Shown: piece after piece, positions 51,856-62,300 of the stretch
Layout of the letters: every line of letters begins with the position of its first letter
Numbering within the stretch: position 1 is the stretch's first letter
DNA from: Spirochaetaceae bacterium
GTDB lineage: Bacteria > Spirochaetota > Leptospiria > Leptospirales > Leptonemataceae
Direction: 5' to 3'
Length of the DNA stretch: 64,000 nucleotides
Assembly: GCA_002730875.1 (NCBI GenBank)
Contig: PCBI01000005.1
Location: 744,001 to 808,000 of the forward strand
Made by a program: the position numbers and the translations under genes
Notes under the pieces: generated by a model
Database searches by the model: none
What the model was told of the DNA's origin: nothing
What the model saw: only the letters and a program-made list of their open reading frames with translations

Positions 51856-53919
51856 ATGGGCTCAGATCGGGAAAAACAGCAGCAACTTAACATCAATCGA
51901 TTCTTGCTTCAAAACCCACTATTGCGGTCTTTGAACCCGGACAAGCCTCCGGTGCGCGAGTTTCTGCAGTCTGTGCGGGCGGTAAAGGTCCGTCGCGGCG
52001 ACTCGGTGTATGCCGAAGGTGACGAAGCCCTTTGTTTTTATCTGGTCCGGCACGGCGAGGTGCACCGCTTCCACCGGGAGTCGGACGGCAGTCTGCGCCT
52101 GATCGGAATTCATGGCCGTGGTAGCGTGCTTGGAGAGGTGAGCTTTCTTGCCGGCGAACGTCATGGCGCCCGGGCCAAAGCTGTACTGGACTCCCAGCTT
52201 CTCCGGATTGATCTGGAGCCCTGGAACCGTCTGGTGGGGCGCGAACCCGAAGCCCTGGCCGGTCTGGTAAGAATCCTGTCGCGCAGGTTTCATCGTACAA
52301 TGGACCCGGCGGAGCAATTGGAACCCGCTCGCTTGCATGTTCTTTCCTATCCGGATTCACCCGGGCGCGGACATCGTCTGGCTCATGTGCTTTCCGAAGT
52401 TCTGGTATCGGAAAACCACGGGCCGGTACTGCTTCTGGAACTGGGCCGCCAATCCGGTGTAGATTCGCAAAGGGACACTTCATCCGCTCTTTCAGCAAAG
52501 TCAAAAGGCGCCAGAGCCGCTTCAGGTTCGGAAGTTTCGAAATCGAATGCAGAAGACCAGAGCAATCTAAAGGATTTGCTGCAGCGGCCGGTGGAACTCT
52601 TCGAATGGCTTCGGTCCAGGTCTCATCCTGGAGATGGCGGCTACGACCATGTGGACGCCACTCCTTTGATGGAACTGGAAGACGCGGAAAGAGACCGGGT
52701 GGCACGAACGATTCCCGCTCTCCTGGGTCTGATGCGAAAATTCTACTCGCTGGTGCTTGTCCATGTTGGGCCGTATATTGACGAACCGGATCGCCTGCTC
52801 TGCGAAATCTATCGCAGCGCGGACTTGATTGCTTGTGCCCGAGATACCTTTACGCCGGCCGGGCCGCGATGGATGGATTATCGAAAATCCCTTTCTTCGT
52901 TTGTGCCGGACTTCTTTGATAAACTGGTCTCCATTACCGAAGAGAATTCATCGTCCTATCGAGCGAAGGAGCGAAACCCGGACCGGTCGGTCCCGCTAAA
53001 ACAGAATCGAATCCGACTTTTTCTCAGCGCAAACGGCGAGGTGGGCCCGGACTCGCCCGGGATGCATCGTCTGGCGCGTAAGTTAAGCGGCACTTTGCGC
53101 GGCCTGTGTCTGGGCGGCGGTGGGGCCCGGGCCTACGCCCATGCCGGCATTCTGGAAATCCTTGAGCGCGACGGATTGGAGTTCGACGGAATTTCCGGTA
53201 CTTCCATGGGGGCCGTCATCGGCGCTGCCCATGCTGCCGGAATTTCGGCCGCTGAAATTCAAAAGCTACTTCGCAAGAGTCTGCCGGATTCGGATGCCAT
53301 CCTGGACAAGGGAGTGCCCACGGTGAGCTTCTTCAAGGGGAATCGCCTTAACCAGGTGCTGATGGATGTGTTTGGCGATCTGCAATTCGAAGATCTGCAA
53401 ATTCCCTTCTACTGCAACAGTACCGATTTGAATTCCGGCCAGAGCCTGATATTCGAAAGCGGCTACATTTCCATGGCTCTTCGAGCGAGCGTCAGCATTC
53501 CGGGGGTTTTCCCGCCGGTGCAAATGCCACCGTACACTCTCGTGGATGGAGGTATTCTAAACAATCTGCCGGGCAACGTTTTGCGCGAAAGGGGCTTTAG
53601 TCGCATCGCTGGAATCAATGTTACTCCGCTGGAGGATGATCGTTCCAGCCAGACCACCGTGGATTTTTCCGAAGGCGTGCAGGGCATCATGGAGTATTTC
53701 AGCAAGCCGCCGGTGCTATCGATCATTACCAGGTCCATCGCGGTAGAAGGCCGGGAGTTACTACGGTTCCGATTGGAGGACTTCGACTTCATTTTGAATC
53801 CGGAAATGGCTCCTTTCGATCTATTCGATTTTCACAGGCATGATGAGATCTTTGAAGCCGGTCGAAAAGAGGCCAGCGCCCGGCTACCGGAACTCTGGAA
53901 GGCGCTTCTAAGGCATTAA
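51856..53919 (+). CDS. cNMP-binding patatin-like phospholipase (NTE-like)
   Basis: 687 residues. Domains in order: cyclic-nucleotide-binding (~35-135, with GDSVYAEGDEALCFYLVRHGEV and GRGSVLGEVSFLAGERHGA), a middle alpha/beta region (~150-360) resembling a degenerate P-loop or Rossmann fold without Walker A, and a patatin domain from ~410. Patatin motifs are complete: GLCLGGGGARAYAH (~416), GISGTSMG with nucleophile Ser (~450), and DGGILNNLPG with catalytic Asp (~565). This order is that of NTE/PNPLA6-7-like bacterial proteins. It suggests lipid hydrolysis controlled by cAMP or cGMP, fitting the two cyclases in the window. No signal peptide. Confidence 0.92.
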   Translation: MGSDREKQQQLNINRFLLQNPLLRSLNPDKPPVREFLQSVRAVKVRRGDSVYAEGDEALCFYLVRHGEVHRFHRESDGSLRLIGIHGRGSVLGEVSFLAGERHGARAKAVLDSQLLRIDLEPWNRLVGREPEALAGLVRILSRRFHRTMDPAEQLEPARLHVLSYPDSPGRGHRLAHVLSEVLVSENHGPVLLLELGRQSGVDSQRDTSSALSAKSKGARAASGSEVSKSNAEDQSNLKDLLQRPVELFEWLRSRSHPGDGGYDHVDATPLMELEDAERDRVARTIPALLGLMRKFYSLVLVHVGPYIDEPDRLLCEIYRSADLIACARDTFTPAGPRWMDYRKSLSSFVPDFFDKLVSITEENSSSYRAKERNPDRSVPLKQNRIRLFLSANGEVGPDSPGMHRLARKLSGTLRGLCLGGGGARAYAHAGILEILERDGLEFDGISGTSMGAVIGAAHAAGISAAEIQKLLRKSLPDSDAILDKGVPTVSFFKGNRLNQVLMDVFGDLQFEDLQIPFYCNSTDLNSGQSLIFESGYISMALRASVSIPGVFPPVQMPPYTLVDGGILNNLPGNVLRERGFSRIAGINVTPLEDDRSSQTTVDFSEGVQGIMEYFSKPPVLSIITRSIAVEGRELLRFRLEDFDFILNPEMAPFDLFDFHRHDEIFEAGRKEASARLPELWKALLRH

Positions 53920-54277
53920 TCCCCTCCCGTTTTCGGGCTCAGGAGTCATCGGCGGCAGCTATGGCAGTAGTCAGGGGCGGCCGTTCTGCAAAAGCTTCAA
54001 TGGCCATTAGACTACGGCGCGCCGTTAACGGGTGTCCTGGCGGGATGGAGTAATCGGATGGGCTGCGGCTGGGCGCGGCAGCGTGCAGCAGGCCGGGGTG
54101 GATTCGCCGAGTTGGGGTTTTAAGGATGAAGAGAAACGGAGAGCCTTCTTTCGACCGCAACAATGGTTTTCGGCGCTCGGGAATTGGTTGCCTCTGCCAA
54201 TTACGCAAGAAAGTCTGCAGTCATCGCGGTCGGCATGCGGTTCAAAACGTTCCTGCCGGGCTCGGATATCAAAGTCC
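53920..54277. other. 358-bp gap between patatin gene and pdxH
   Basis: No convincing gene. The pdxH frame is open back to an ATG at 54032, but the extra 82 codons are Arg/Trp/Ser-rich and unlike PdxH. Another frame (53939-54208, minus) is equally unconvincing. No tRNA-like fold, riboswitch or canonical terminator is seen, apart from a tiny CCCG-TTTT-CGGG hairpin near 53927. Confidence 0.45.
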
Positions 54278-54901
54278 ATGAAAGATCTAAGAAGAGAATA
54301 CTCCAAACAATTCCTGGAAGAGGATTCCGCCGGTTACGATCCGTTCCAGCTATTTCAAAAGTGGTTCGAGGAAGCCCGAGAAAATGAAGACGATGCCAAC
54401 GCCATGTCGCTGGCCACAGTGGACGGTCGCGGCCAACCCGATGTGCGAATCGTTCTGCTCAAGGATTTGCGGCCCGAAGGGTTTGTTTTCTTTACCAACT
54501 ACGCATCCAAGAAAGGCCTGGACCTTGAAGCCAACCACAGGGCCGGATTGTGCTTCTACTGGCATAGTCTGGAACGTCAGGTTCGGGTTCAGGGCGCGAC
54601 GACTCATGTGTCCGAGCAGGAGTCCGAGGAATACTTTCACAGCCGACCTCTTGAAAGTCGATACGGAGCATTGGCTTCCCATCAAAGTGAGCCGGTGGAT
54701 TCCCGGGATGTTCTGGAAAAGCGAATGGAAGAATTGAAGCAGAAATATGGCGAAAATCCGCCACGACCGGAATCCTGGGGCGGCTACGTTTTGCAGCCGG
54801 AGCGCATCGAATTCTGGCAGGGACGCCCGGGCAGGCTGCACGATCGCTTACTCTATGAAAAGGACGGGGCCGGGTGGCGCAGATGTCGCCTCAGTCCCTG
54901 A
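54278..54901 (+). CDS. pdxH: pyridoxine/pyridoxamine 5'-phosphate oxidase
   Basis: FMN enzyme that oxidises PNP and PMP to pyridoxal phosphate. 207 residues from the ATG at 54278, which matches the usual family start (MKDLRREY). Signatures: DPFQLFQKWFEEA, AMSLATVDGRGQPDVRIVLLK, GFVFFTNYASKKG, CFYWHSLERQVRVQG and the C-terminal GGYVLQPERIEFWQGRPGRLHDR with RCRLSP at the end. All FMN and PLP-contact segments look intact. The DISM cyclase gene starts 8 bp downstream. Confidence 0.95.
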   Translation: MKDLRREYSKQFLEEDSAGYDPFQLFQKWFEEARENEDDANAMSLATVDGRGQPDVRIVLLKDLRPEGFVFFTNYASKKGLDLEANHRAGLCFYWHSLERQVRVQGATTHVSEQESEEYFHSRPLESRYGALASHQSEPVDSRDVLEKRMEELKQKYGENPPRPESWGGYVLQPERIEFWQGRPGRLHDRLLYEKDGAGWRRCRLSP

Positions 54902-54909
54902 GTTAAACC

Positions 54910-57036
54910 ATGTATCCGTTTCGCCTGAAATTGGCTGCCCGGCAGCTATTGCTACTATACGCTGCGATTGTGCTGCCCGGCTCCCTTGCTTTGGCGGAGC
55001 CCCTGGCCGAAGAGGGGATCCTTGATCTTCGTCAGGCAGATTGGGAACGAATCCACTTTCTGGACGGCAAGTGGGCTTTCTATTGGAATCGGCTGGTGAA
55101 TCCCCTGGAATTACGAAGCCCGGATCGGGCCCGGGAAGCCGAGAATGCAAAGATTACGGAGAAGCCGGATGCCTTCGCCGAAGTTCCGGATGACTGGCTG
55201 GGTCTGGAAGTTAAGGGAACGAGCCTGCCCGGGAGCGGATATGCCACATACTACTTGAGGGTACTCCTTCCGGAAGAGCATCCGCCTCTTTCATTGAAGT
55301 TCCTGGACCAATCCAGCGCGTATTCGCTGTACGTTAACGGCAAGCTGTACGGAGAGAACGGACAGGTATCCACCTCTACTGAGAACTACCTGCCAAGTTA
55401 CAGGACGCGGCTCTACGAACTCCAGGAGAAAGGAGAGGTTCTGGATATTGTGATCCACGTTGCCAACTATGGGCATCGTAAAGGAGGACTCTGGGAAAGG
55501 ATTCACATTGGCCCGCAGGATAAGGTTCGCCAATTCCGAGAAGGTAGAATCGTATTCGAAAGCTTCATTGCGGGAACTCTTGTGATCATGGGCTTCTATC
55601 ACCTGGGTCTTTTCTACCTTCGTAGAAAGGATCGCTCTACACTGTGGTTTGGTCTGTTTTGTTTGATTATCGTTCTCCGTCTGGTCCTCATCGGCGAACG
55701 GCTCCTTCATGATATCGTACCTGAAGGTTGGTGGGAAACGCTGCTTCGCCTGGAGTATCTCAGCGTTTACGGGGGCTTATGCAGCTTCATTGCATTCGTT
55801 CACAGTTTGTATCCAGACGAAACAAGTCGCCGGTTTCTGCAGGGACTGACCGTAGTCAGCGCTTTGTTCGGACTGCTGGTTCTGGTCGGGCCCACGCTAT
55901 GGTTCACGCACTCCATCGACTATTTCCAGTTCGTAATTCTGGCGGCTATCTTTTACGTTATTGTGGTCTTTGGCCTGGCCGTGTATCGTAAACGGGAAGG
56001 CGCCATATTCGTCAGCGTAGCATCGCTGGTGCTTTGCGCTACCGTGGTAAACGATCTGGCGTACAATCAGCAGGTGATACGTACAGCGCAGCTTGTGGCT
56101 GTGGGTCTCTTTGTCTTCATTTTCATACAGGCCTTCATTCTCTCGATTCGCTTCTCCCGAGCCTTTTCTACGATAGAAAGCATGAAAGACAGCTTGCAGA
56201 AGTACAACCAGGCTTATAGTAGGTTTGTCCCGGAAGAGTTTCTGAAGTATCTCCATAAGGACAGCATCCTGGATATTCGCCTGGGCGATCAAGTGCAGGA
56301 AACCATGAGTGTACTGTTCCTGGACATACGGGACTTCACGCAGCGCTCCGAGCGAATGACTCCGGCGGAGACTTTCGGCTTCATCAATGAATATCTGGGC
56401 CGGGTGGGTCCTCTGATTCGGGCCTACCATGGTTTCATAGATAAGTATCTGGGCGACGGTTTGATGGCTCTTTTTCCCGGCGGGCCACAGGATGCGGTGG
56501 AAGCGGGCCTGGCAATCCAGAAGGCAGTACAACAATTCAACGACGAGCTTGCTTCGCAGGACCTGGATCCAATTCGCATAGGCGTAGGAATTCACACGGG
56601 ACTGCTGATGCTGGGAACAGTGGGCGAATCCGAGCGGATGGATGGTACGGTGATTTCCGATGCCGTGAATCTGGCGGCGCGTACCGAAGGACTTACGCGT
56701 ATCTACGGTGTGAGCATGATCGTCAGCCAGGATACTCTATTTCAGTTGGATGATCCTACCAGATACAATTACCGGTTTCTGGGCAAGGTTCGCGTCAAGG
56801 GTAAGGATGAGCCCGTTAGCATTTTCGAGTTCTTCGACGAGGACGACCGGGAGACTCGAACGGTAAAAGTGGTTACTCGAGAAGACTTCGAACGAGGCGT
56901 GATGCAACTCCACGACCGGGATTTCCTGGCGGCAAAGGACACTTTTGAAGCCGTCAAGCGGGCCGCCCCCGAGGACCGGGCTGTTCATTATTATCTTTCG
57001 CGCCTGGAGCGGATTCTACTGCGAAAGTCGGGCTGA
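54910..57036 (+). CDS. 7TMR-DISM adenylate/guanylate cyclase
   Basis: 708 residues: signal peptide (LLLLYAAIVLPGSLALA), an extracellular jelly-roll-like DISM sensor (~30-210, with LDGKWAFYWNRLVNP and GYATYYLRVLLPEE, typical of DISMED2), seven membrane helices (~215-415), a short coiled linker, a class III cyclase domain (~460-620), and a helical TPR-like tail (~650-708). Metal Asp residues are in VLFLDIRDFTQRSE and YLGDGLMALFPGG, and GIGVHTG-type GVGIHTGLLMLGTVGE is present. cAMP synthesis in response to a carbohydrate-like ligand is plausible for DISM receptors. This architecture is frequent in Leptospiraceae. Begins 8 bp after pdxH. Confidence 0.93.
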   Translation: MYPFRLKLAARQLLLLYAAIVLPGSLALAEPLAEEGILDLRQADWERIHFLDGKWAFYWNRLVNPLELRSPDRAREAENAKITEKPDAFAEVPDDWLGLEVKGTSLPGSGYATYYLRVLLPEEHPPLSLKFLDQSSAYSLYVNGKLYGENGQVSTSTENYLPSYRTRLYELQEKGEVLDIVIHVANYGHRKGGLWERIHIGPQDKVRQFREGRIVFESFIAGTLVIMGFYHLGLFYLRRKDRSTLWFGLFCLIIVLRLVLIGERLLHDIVPEGWWETLLRLEYLSVYGGLCSFIAFVHSLYPDETSRRFLQGLTVVSALFGLLVLVGPTLWFTHSIDYFQFVILAAIFYVIVVFGLAVYRKREGAIFVSVASLVLCATVVNDLAYNQQVIRTAQLVAVGLFVFIFIQAFILSIRFSRAFSTIESMKDSLQKYNQAYSRFVPEEFLKYLHKDSILDIRLGDQVQETMSVLFLDIRDFTQRSERMTPAETFGFINEYLGRVGPLIRAYHGFIDKYLGDGLMALFPGGPQDAVEAGLAIQKAVQQFNDELASQDLDPIRIGVGIHTGLLMLGTVGESERMDGTVISDAVNLAARTEGLTRIYGVSMIVSQDTLFQLDDPTRYNYRFLGKVRVKGKDEPVSIFEFFDEDDRETRTVKVVTREDFERGVMQLHDRDFLAAKDTFEAVKRAAPEDRAVHYYLSRLERILLRKSG

Positions 57037-57199
57037 TCCCGGCATTCCCGGTCCACCGGGTCCGGTGCATCGATTAGTCGCTTTACGATGGAATGGGGTG
57101 AACCTATCGGGCGTCGTTTCTTCGCAGGGACTATCCATGGGGTAAGCGCGGACCGAATCAAGCGCAGGCCCTTTTTTCTGATCCAGCGGTTCGATCCGG

Positions 57200-59281
57200 T
57201 CAGGCATTCCCATCAGTAAAGAGAGGGCCCTGGTTGGAAAGGGCTCGGATGAAGTCTTCTTCCGGCATGGCGGCGCCGGTGAAATAGCCCTGCACCAGAT
57301 CGCAAGACTCCTGGTGGAGAAACTCCGCTATAGTTCTGGATTCCACTCCTTCGCCTACCATGCGTAATTTTAGCGCATGAGCCAGCTCGATCACGGCTCT
57401 GGAAATGGCTGCATTTTCGCTGTCCGTATCCAGGTTCTTGATGAAAGTGCCATCCAGTTTGAGATAGTGCACCGGGAAGTACTTCAAATAGTTTAGAGAG
57501 GAGTAACCTGTGCCGAAATCGTCTACAGCCAGTTCCACTCCCATTCCATTCAATGTTTCCAGAATGCGCAGCGTAGTAGCCGGCCTTCGCATTAGCTCCG
57601 ATTCGGTGATTTCCAGAATCAGGCCCGAAGGATTCAGGCCGGTTTTTGTCAGGACTTCTGTTACCAGGTTGGCGAAGTTTTTCTGGGATAATTGCTGCAC
57701 GGCCACATTTACCGAAACTCCGGTAGAACCGTAGCCGGCGGCGCGCCAGCGAGCAGCGGTCAGGCAGGACTCTTCCAGCACCCATTTACCTACATCGCGG
57801 ATATATCCGGACTCTTCCAGTATGGGAATGAACTCGGACGGGGAAACCGTACCGAATTCCGGGCTAGTCCATCGCAGTAAAGCTTCTCCATGGGTGATCC
57901 GGCCCGAGGACAGGTCCACAATTGGCTGGAAATGAATCCTTAATTCCCGTCGATCCAGAGCCTTTCGCAACGCCGAGGACAGTTGAACCCTTCGCGAATT
58001 TCGGTCCTGGATTTCCTGGTCAAAAAAGATATAGGTATTCTTCCCGCTTCGTTTGCCGGAGTACATGGCGGCATCGGCATTCTTCAGAAGTTCCTCGAAG
58101 TTCATGCCATCGTCCGGATACAGAGCGAGCCCGATGCTGGCGGTAACATGCAGCACGTTTCCCATTACCAGATAGTCCCGGGACACTTCCTGCAACAGTG
58201 ATTCGCACAGTTGCTCCAGGTCCTTTCTATCATTTCTGCCGGGAAGCAAGATGGCGAACTCATCGCCACCAATCCGAGCAAGCAACGCTTCTGCGCCGCC
58301 CCGGGAGCGAACCACCGAATCCAGTCGGTGGGCCACTTCGTCCAGCATGCTGTCTCCGGTACTGTGTCCCAGGCTGTCGTTTATGTCTTTGAAGCCGTCC
58401 AGGTCCAGATAAAGCAGCGCCGCCCGGCTTCGATTGAACTGCAGGATCCGGTTTGCGCTGGTCTCAAACGCCAGCCGGTTCGGGATGCCGGTGACCGCAT
58501 CCCGATACGCCAGGTTCCGGATGCGATCCGCCATCATATTGAAGGTAGCGCTAAGATGTGCGATCTCATCTTTGCCGTCTACGCTGGCCCGCGAGTCCAG
58601 ATTGCCCTGGCCGAATGCAGTGGTTGTATCCAGAAGATTCTGCAGTCTTCGCATCAAAAACAGATAATAAAGCAGGGCCAGACCTGCCAGGATGCCGGCA
58701 ATCAAGAGATTGGTAGTGAGGATGTTGCCCGCCACGTTGGCTTCCCGTTCTTCTATCAATCTTTCCAGGGAGTATAGCTGAATAATCGCACCTTTCGATT
58801 CGCTGAGGCCCAGGCGAAACGGGTACATAGCTACAATGTCTTTCGTGGGTTCATTGTATTCTACCACAGGCCTGGACCTATCCCAGGCCATCAGCTTATT
58901 GCGTAGCAATTGTCTTTGTACTTTGCTGAGCGCCGGAACTTCCAGGGCCTGAGGCAGAGGTCTGGATTCCAACCCCGGAGAGGGGGAATGAATGATCGTG
59001 TTCTTGTCGTCAAGTACAGCAAGAAATCGAATCTGAGGATCGGCATTTAGCAGTCGAAAGAAAACGTCCTCCACCGGCTCATTGGAAGCTACACGGTCTT
59101 CCAGATAGGAACGAGTGAGGCTCATGTTTTGCGCCACCAGGGATTCCCGGTCCTGAATCAGATTCTTTGTTACGTTCTCCGCCTGGGTTTGAATCATTAC
59201 ACCTACGGAAACGATGGTGAAGGAAGAAAACAGAACCGGAAAAAGAATCCTGAACGGAATAAGCGAAAGAAGGCGTTTCAT
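57200..59281 (-). CDS. membrane GGDEF-EAL protein with HAMP
   Basis: 693 residues: membrane helix (~8-30), periplasmic sensor (~31-185), second helix (~187-210), HAMP (~208-262), GGDEF domain with intact GGDEF (338-342, RIGGDEFAIL), and EAL domain with GEALLRW (EAL 466-468), EITESE and DDFGTGYSSL. Both cyclase and phosphodiesterase motifs look complete, so the net activity cannot be decided from sequence. It is the third gene of a minus-strand series after a CFA-like methyltransferase and the SGNH-MBOAT gene (58-bp gap), so c-di-GMP may control surface-polymer modification; this is an inference. The 163-bp gap beyond its stop (57037-57199) has only a weak CCCGG-TCCA-CCGGG hairpin. Confidence 0.93.
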   Translation of the reverse strand: MKRLLSLIPFRILFPVLFSSFTIVSVGVMIQTQAENVTKNLIQDRESLVAQNMSLTRSYLEDRVASNEPVEDVFFRLLNADPQIRFLAVLDDKNTIIHSPSPGLESRPLPQALEVPALSKVQRQLLRNKLMAWDRSRPVVEYNEPTKDIVAMYPFRLGLSESKGAIIQLYSLERLIEEREANVAGNILTTNLLIAGILAGLALLYYLFLMRRLQNLLDTTTAFGQGNLDSRASVDGKDEIAHLSATFNMMADRIRNLAYRDAVTGIPNRLAFETSANRILQFNRSRAALLYLDLDGFKDINDSLGHSTGDSMLDEVAHRLDSVVRSRGGAEALLARIGGDEFAILLPGRNDRKDLEQLCESLLQEVSRDYLVMGNVLHVTASIGLALYPDDGMNFEELLKNADAAMYSGKRSGKNTYIFFDQEIQDRNSRRVQLSSALRKALDRRELRIHFQPIVDLSSGRITHGEALLRWTSPEFGTVSPSEFIPILEESGYIRDVGKWVLEESCLTAARWRAAGYGSTGVSVNVAVQQLSQKNFANLVTEVLTKTGLNPSGLILEITESELMRRPATTLRILETLNGMGVELAVDDFGTGYSSLNYLKYFPVHYLKLDGTFIKNLDTDSENAAISRAVIELAHALKLRMVGEGVESRTIAEFLHQESCDLVQGYFTGAAMPEEDFIRALSNQGPLFTDGNA

Positions 59282-59339
59282 GGCGCTCCCTTCGCTTTTC
59301 TGTATTCGAGCATCACAGGACTATGTTTGAAAATACCCG

Positions 59340-62300
59340 TTAGAACTGGAAGTAAATAAAGGGCTGCACGTCGCGAACCGAGATCTGGTACAGTCCCAGG
59401 ATTAATAGAAATGCAAGCAGTATCTGCAGTGGTAGAGCTGTTCGGCCCCAGAGATTAGCCAGGTTCTGTCTGTATCGCACAGGTGTAAGGTGATAGATGT
59501 AGGCCAGGGCAACTACGGAAAGGTACGCCAATGAAGTGTTGGGAATGCTCCACTGGCCCGCCGAGAAAAGATCCGTCGAAAAAAGCGATCTAAAGAAAGC
59601 CAGGAACTGATCAAGGTCTTTCGAGCGAAACAGTACCCATCCAATGAGAACCAGATGCAAAGTGATCAGTCGACGGATCCAGAGAAGCGCCGAGCCGGTT
59701 GTCTCAATGCCGCGAAAACCCAGACCCTTCGCATCCAGGTCTCTTGCGCCAGCGTCTTTCGCATCAGGCTCTCTTGTGCCCGGATCTTTCGAAACTGAAT
59801 CCTTCGCCTCCGAAACTGTGGCCGCCCCGGTGGCGCCGGCCTGGTCGAAGTCCTGTCGATGAGCCGTAGCCAGCGAATCTTCATTCTCTTTCGGTGCTCC
59901 TGATTGCCGATCCGTGTTTTCTTCGGGAATCCGGGATTCCGAATCGCCCCTCGACTCCTTGTAAGTTTTTGCGGCGCCTGACCTGCGCCGAAGGGCATCC
60001 GGAACTCGTTCCAGCATTAGAAACAATCCATGGTAGATACCCCAGGCCACAAACATCAGGCCGGCGCCGTGCCACAGGCCGGCCAGAAACATTGTGATAA
60101 ACAGATTCCTGTACATGTAGAATCGATTTCCGCCCAGGGAGATGTATACATAGTCGCGAAACCAGCTTCCCAGGGAAATGTGCCATCTTCGCCAGAACTC
60201 CGATATGGATGCGCTCTGGTAGGGCCGATTGAAGTTTTCGGTGAGGTTGAATCCCAGAATCCTGGCCGCTCCCAGGGCCATATCTGTGTAGCCGGAAAAG
60301 TCTCCGTATATCTGCAAACCGTAGGCGTAGAAAACAATCAGCGTTTCCGCCGAAGTGAACATATCTGGCGTCTGGTATACCCGGTCGATCAAACCGTACG
60401 CCAACCAGTCGGCGGTCATTTTCTTGATCAGGCCTCCCAGAAACTGGAAAACACCGGCGTTAAAGTCTTTTGCGTCCGGCAGGAAGTGATAGATTCCTGC
60501 TTTGATTTCCGGGATGAACTCGCTTGCCCGAACGATGGGTCCGGCCACAAGCTGAGGAAAAAAGGTAACGTACAGCGAAAAGCGGAGAAAGCTCTTCTCC
60601 ATAGGTAGGGTTCCGCGATAAACATCAATGGTGTAGCTAAGGGTCTGAAACGTATAGAAGGAAATCCCCACAGGCAGAAGCAACCCCAGCGCGGGCACCG
60701 TGGCTTCCCATCCAGTAGCCTGGAAGCCCTGGTTGAGTAGATGGGCGACGAAATCGAAATACTTGAAAAAGAAGAGTAGACCCAGGTTTCCCAGAAGCGA
60801 AAGAATCAAAAAGAATCCGCCGGCCCTTCCGTTTCCTGGTTCCAGTCCCGCCCGGGTTCTTGCTGCGGCAATGGCCCGGGCGCAGAAGTAATCCAGCACG
60901 GTAGAAAAAAGCATCAAAGAAATCGGCCACAGCTTCCAGGATGCATAAAAATAGTAGGAAGCAACGATTAGAAAGCCCAGGCGAACCGTGGGGTATCGTA
61001 GTAGGATAGTAGCTCCCAGGACGACCACAAACAGGAAGTAGGCGAAATCCATGGAGTGAAAGGCAATGGCGCCCGGCGTGGACTGAGCATCGGTTACGGA
61101 TTGCGGCTGATAGCTATAGAGGCCCTCGTTCTCCTGGAAATCGGCGGATACTGAATAGTTCGTTTTGTTGTCCAGGTTTCCTGAATAAACCAGGTAGTGA
61201 GTAATCAGCGCGTCGTAGATTCCCTGGGCCAGACGATCGCCGCCACTACGAGTCAAATGGGTATAGTCGCTTATGGCTTCCCGGTTCTTGACCATCTCCA
61301 GCATCTGACCGGGGCCGCCCAGGTATTCGTAGGCGTCGAAGTACGCAAAGCCGAACTCCGCGGCCAATTGCATCTGCACTTCGCGCACTTCCATCTGCGC
61401 CGCCGAAGGGGCCGGTCCCTTGGCCGAAGGCCGCAACCGTTCGAAAGGACCTACGATCAGCACCGCTGTCTCGGGCAGAGCTCTTCGAATCCTTTGAAAA
61501 TAGTCTCTGAGCTGGACTTCGTATTTTGCGCGAGTGAATCCCCGGTAACTGGACGAAAGCGAAGCGGATTCATTCACTCCGTATTGATAGATCAGCAAAT
61601 CGGGTTTCGCGGCTCGTATCCCGCACTGAAATACATCTTCCGGAATCATCTGCATCCAGGCCAGGTGGATGCCCATCTTGACGATTGCGCTGTAGGAAAC
61701 CCCGGACTTTGTTTCCAGAAACATTCCGTCGATGAGAGGTAGCGGCGATCCGGATTCCACAGGCGAAAAGGATGCCTGGATCTTGCGCGCATCATTCAGC
61801 GTAACCGTGCTCTGGGCGCAGGAATCCTGAATCGTAAGCGAAGTGCGGCTTTCGCTGGGGTGGCCCTGCGAATCTTCGGCAACAACATCAATGGTATAGT
61901 TGATTTCAGGATAGGGCGGTTTGGATTTCAATCGTTCCGGATGTCCCAGGATGAATCGTGCCTGGCTCCAGGGTTTCATGGCGCTTTCCGGGATAGCATG
62001 CACCGTTTTCGCGGCCAGTGTCAGGGGCCTGGCCGATCCTCCGGAGAACCCCAGAGCAGGCATGAGCGGCATTGTGAAGCTCTCGAAAGGAATGGTTTCC
62101 ACGCGAAAGCCGCGACGTGTTTCATTATTATGGTCTTTGAGTTCGGAGCTGGGCGAATCGATGATGTTTACCAGTCCCCGTCCTCCGTCGCCAAAGTCCG
62201 TCTGAAACAACTGCTTCATTTTTAGCGACAGGTTATCGCCCCACATTATGGAATCCCCGAAATGAAGGATCCGGACAACGTTGGGCTCCGCGGACTGCAG

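Noticed and set aside
54032..54277. 82-codon N-terminal extension of pdxH
   Set aside because: The added residues do not look like PdxH or a targeting signal, and the ATG at 54278 matches the family start.
57181..57199. tRNA T-loop-like sequence GGTTCGATCC
   Set aside because: No acceptor, D or anticodon arms can be drawn around it on either strand; it overlaps the 3' side of a GGDEF-EAL gene region.
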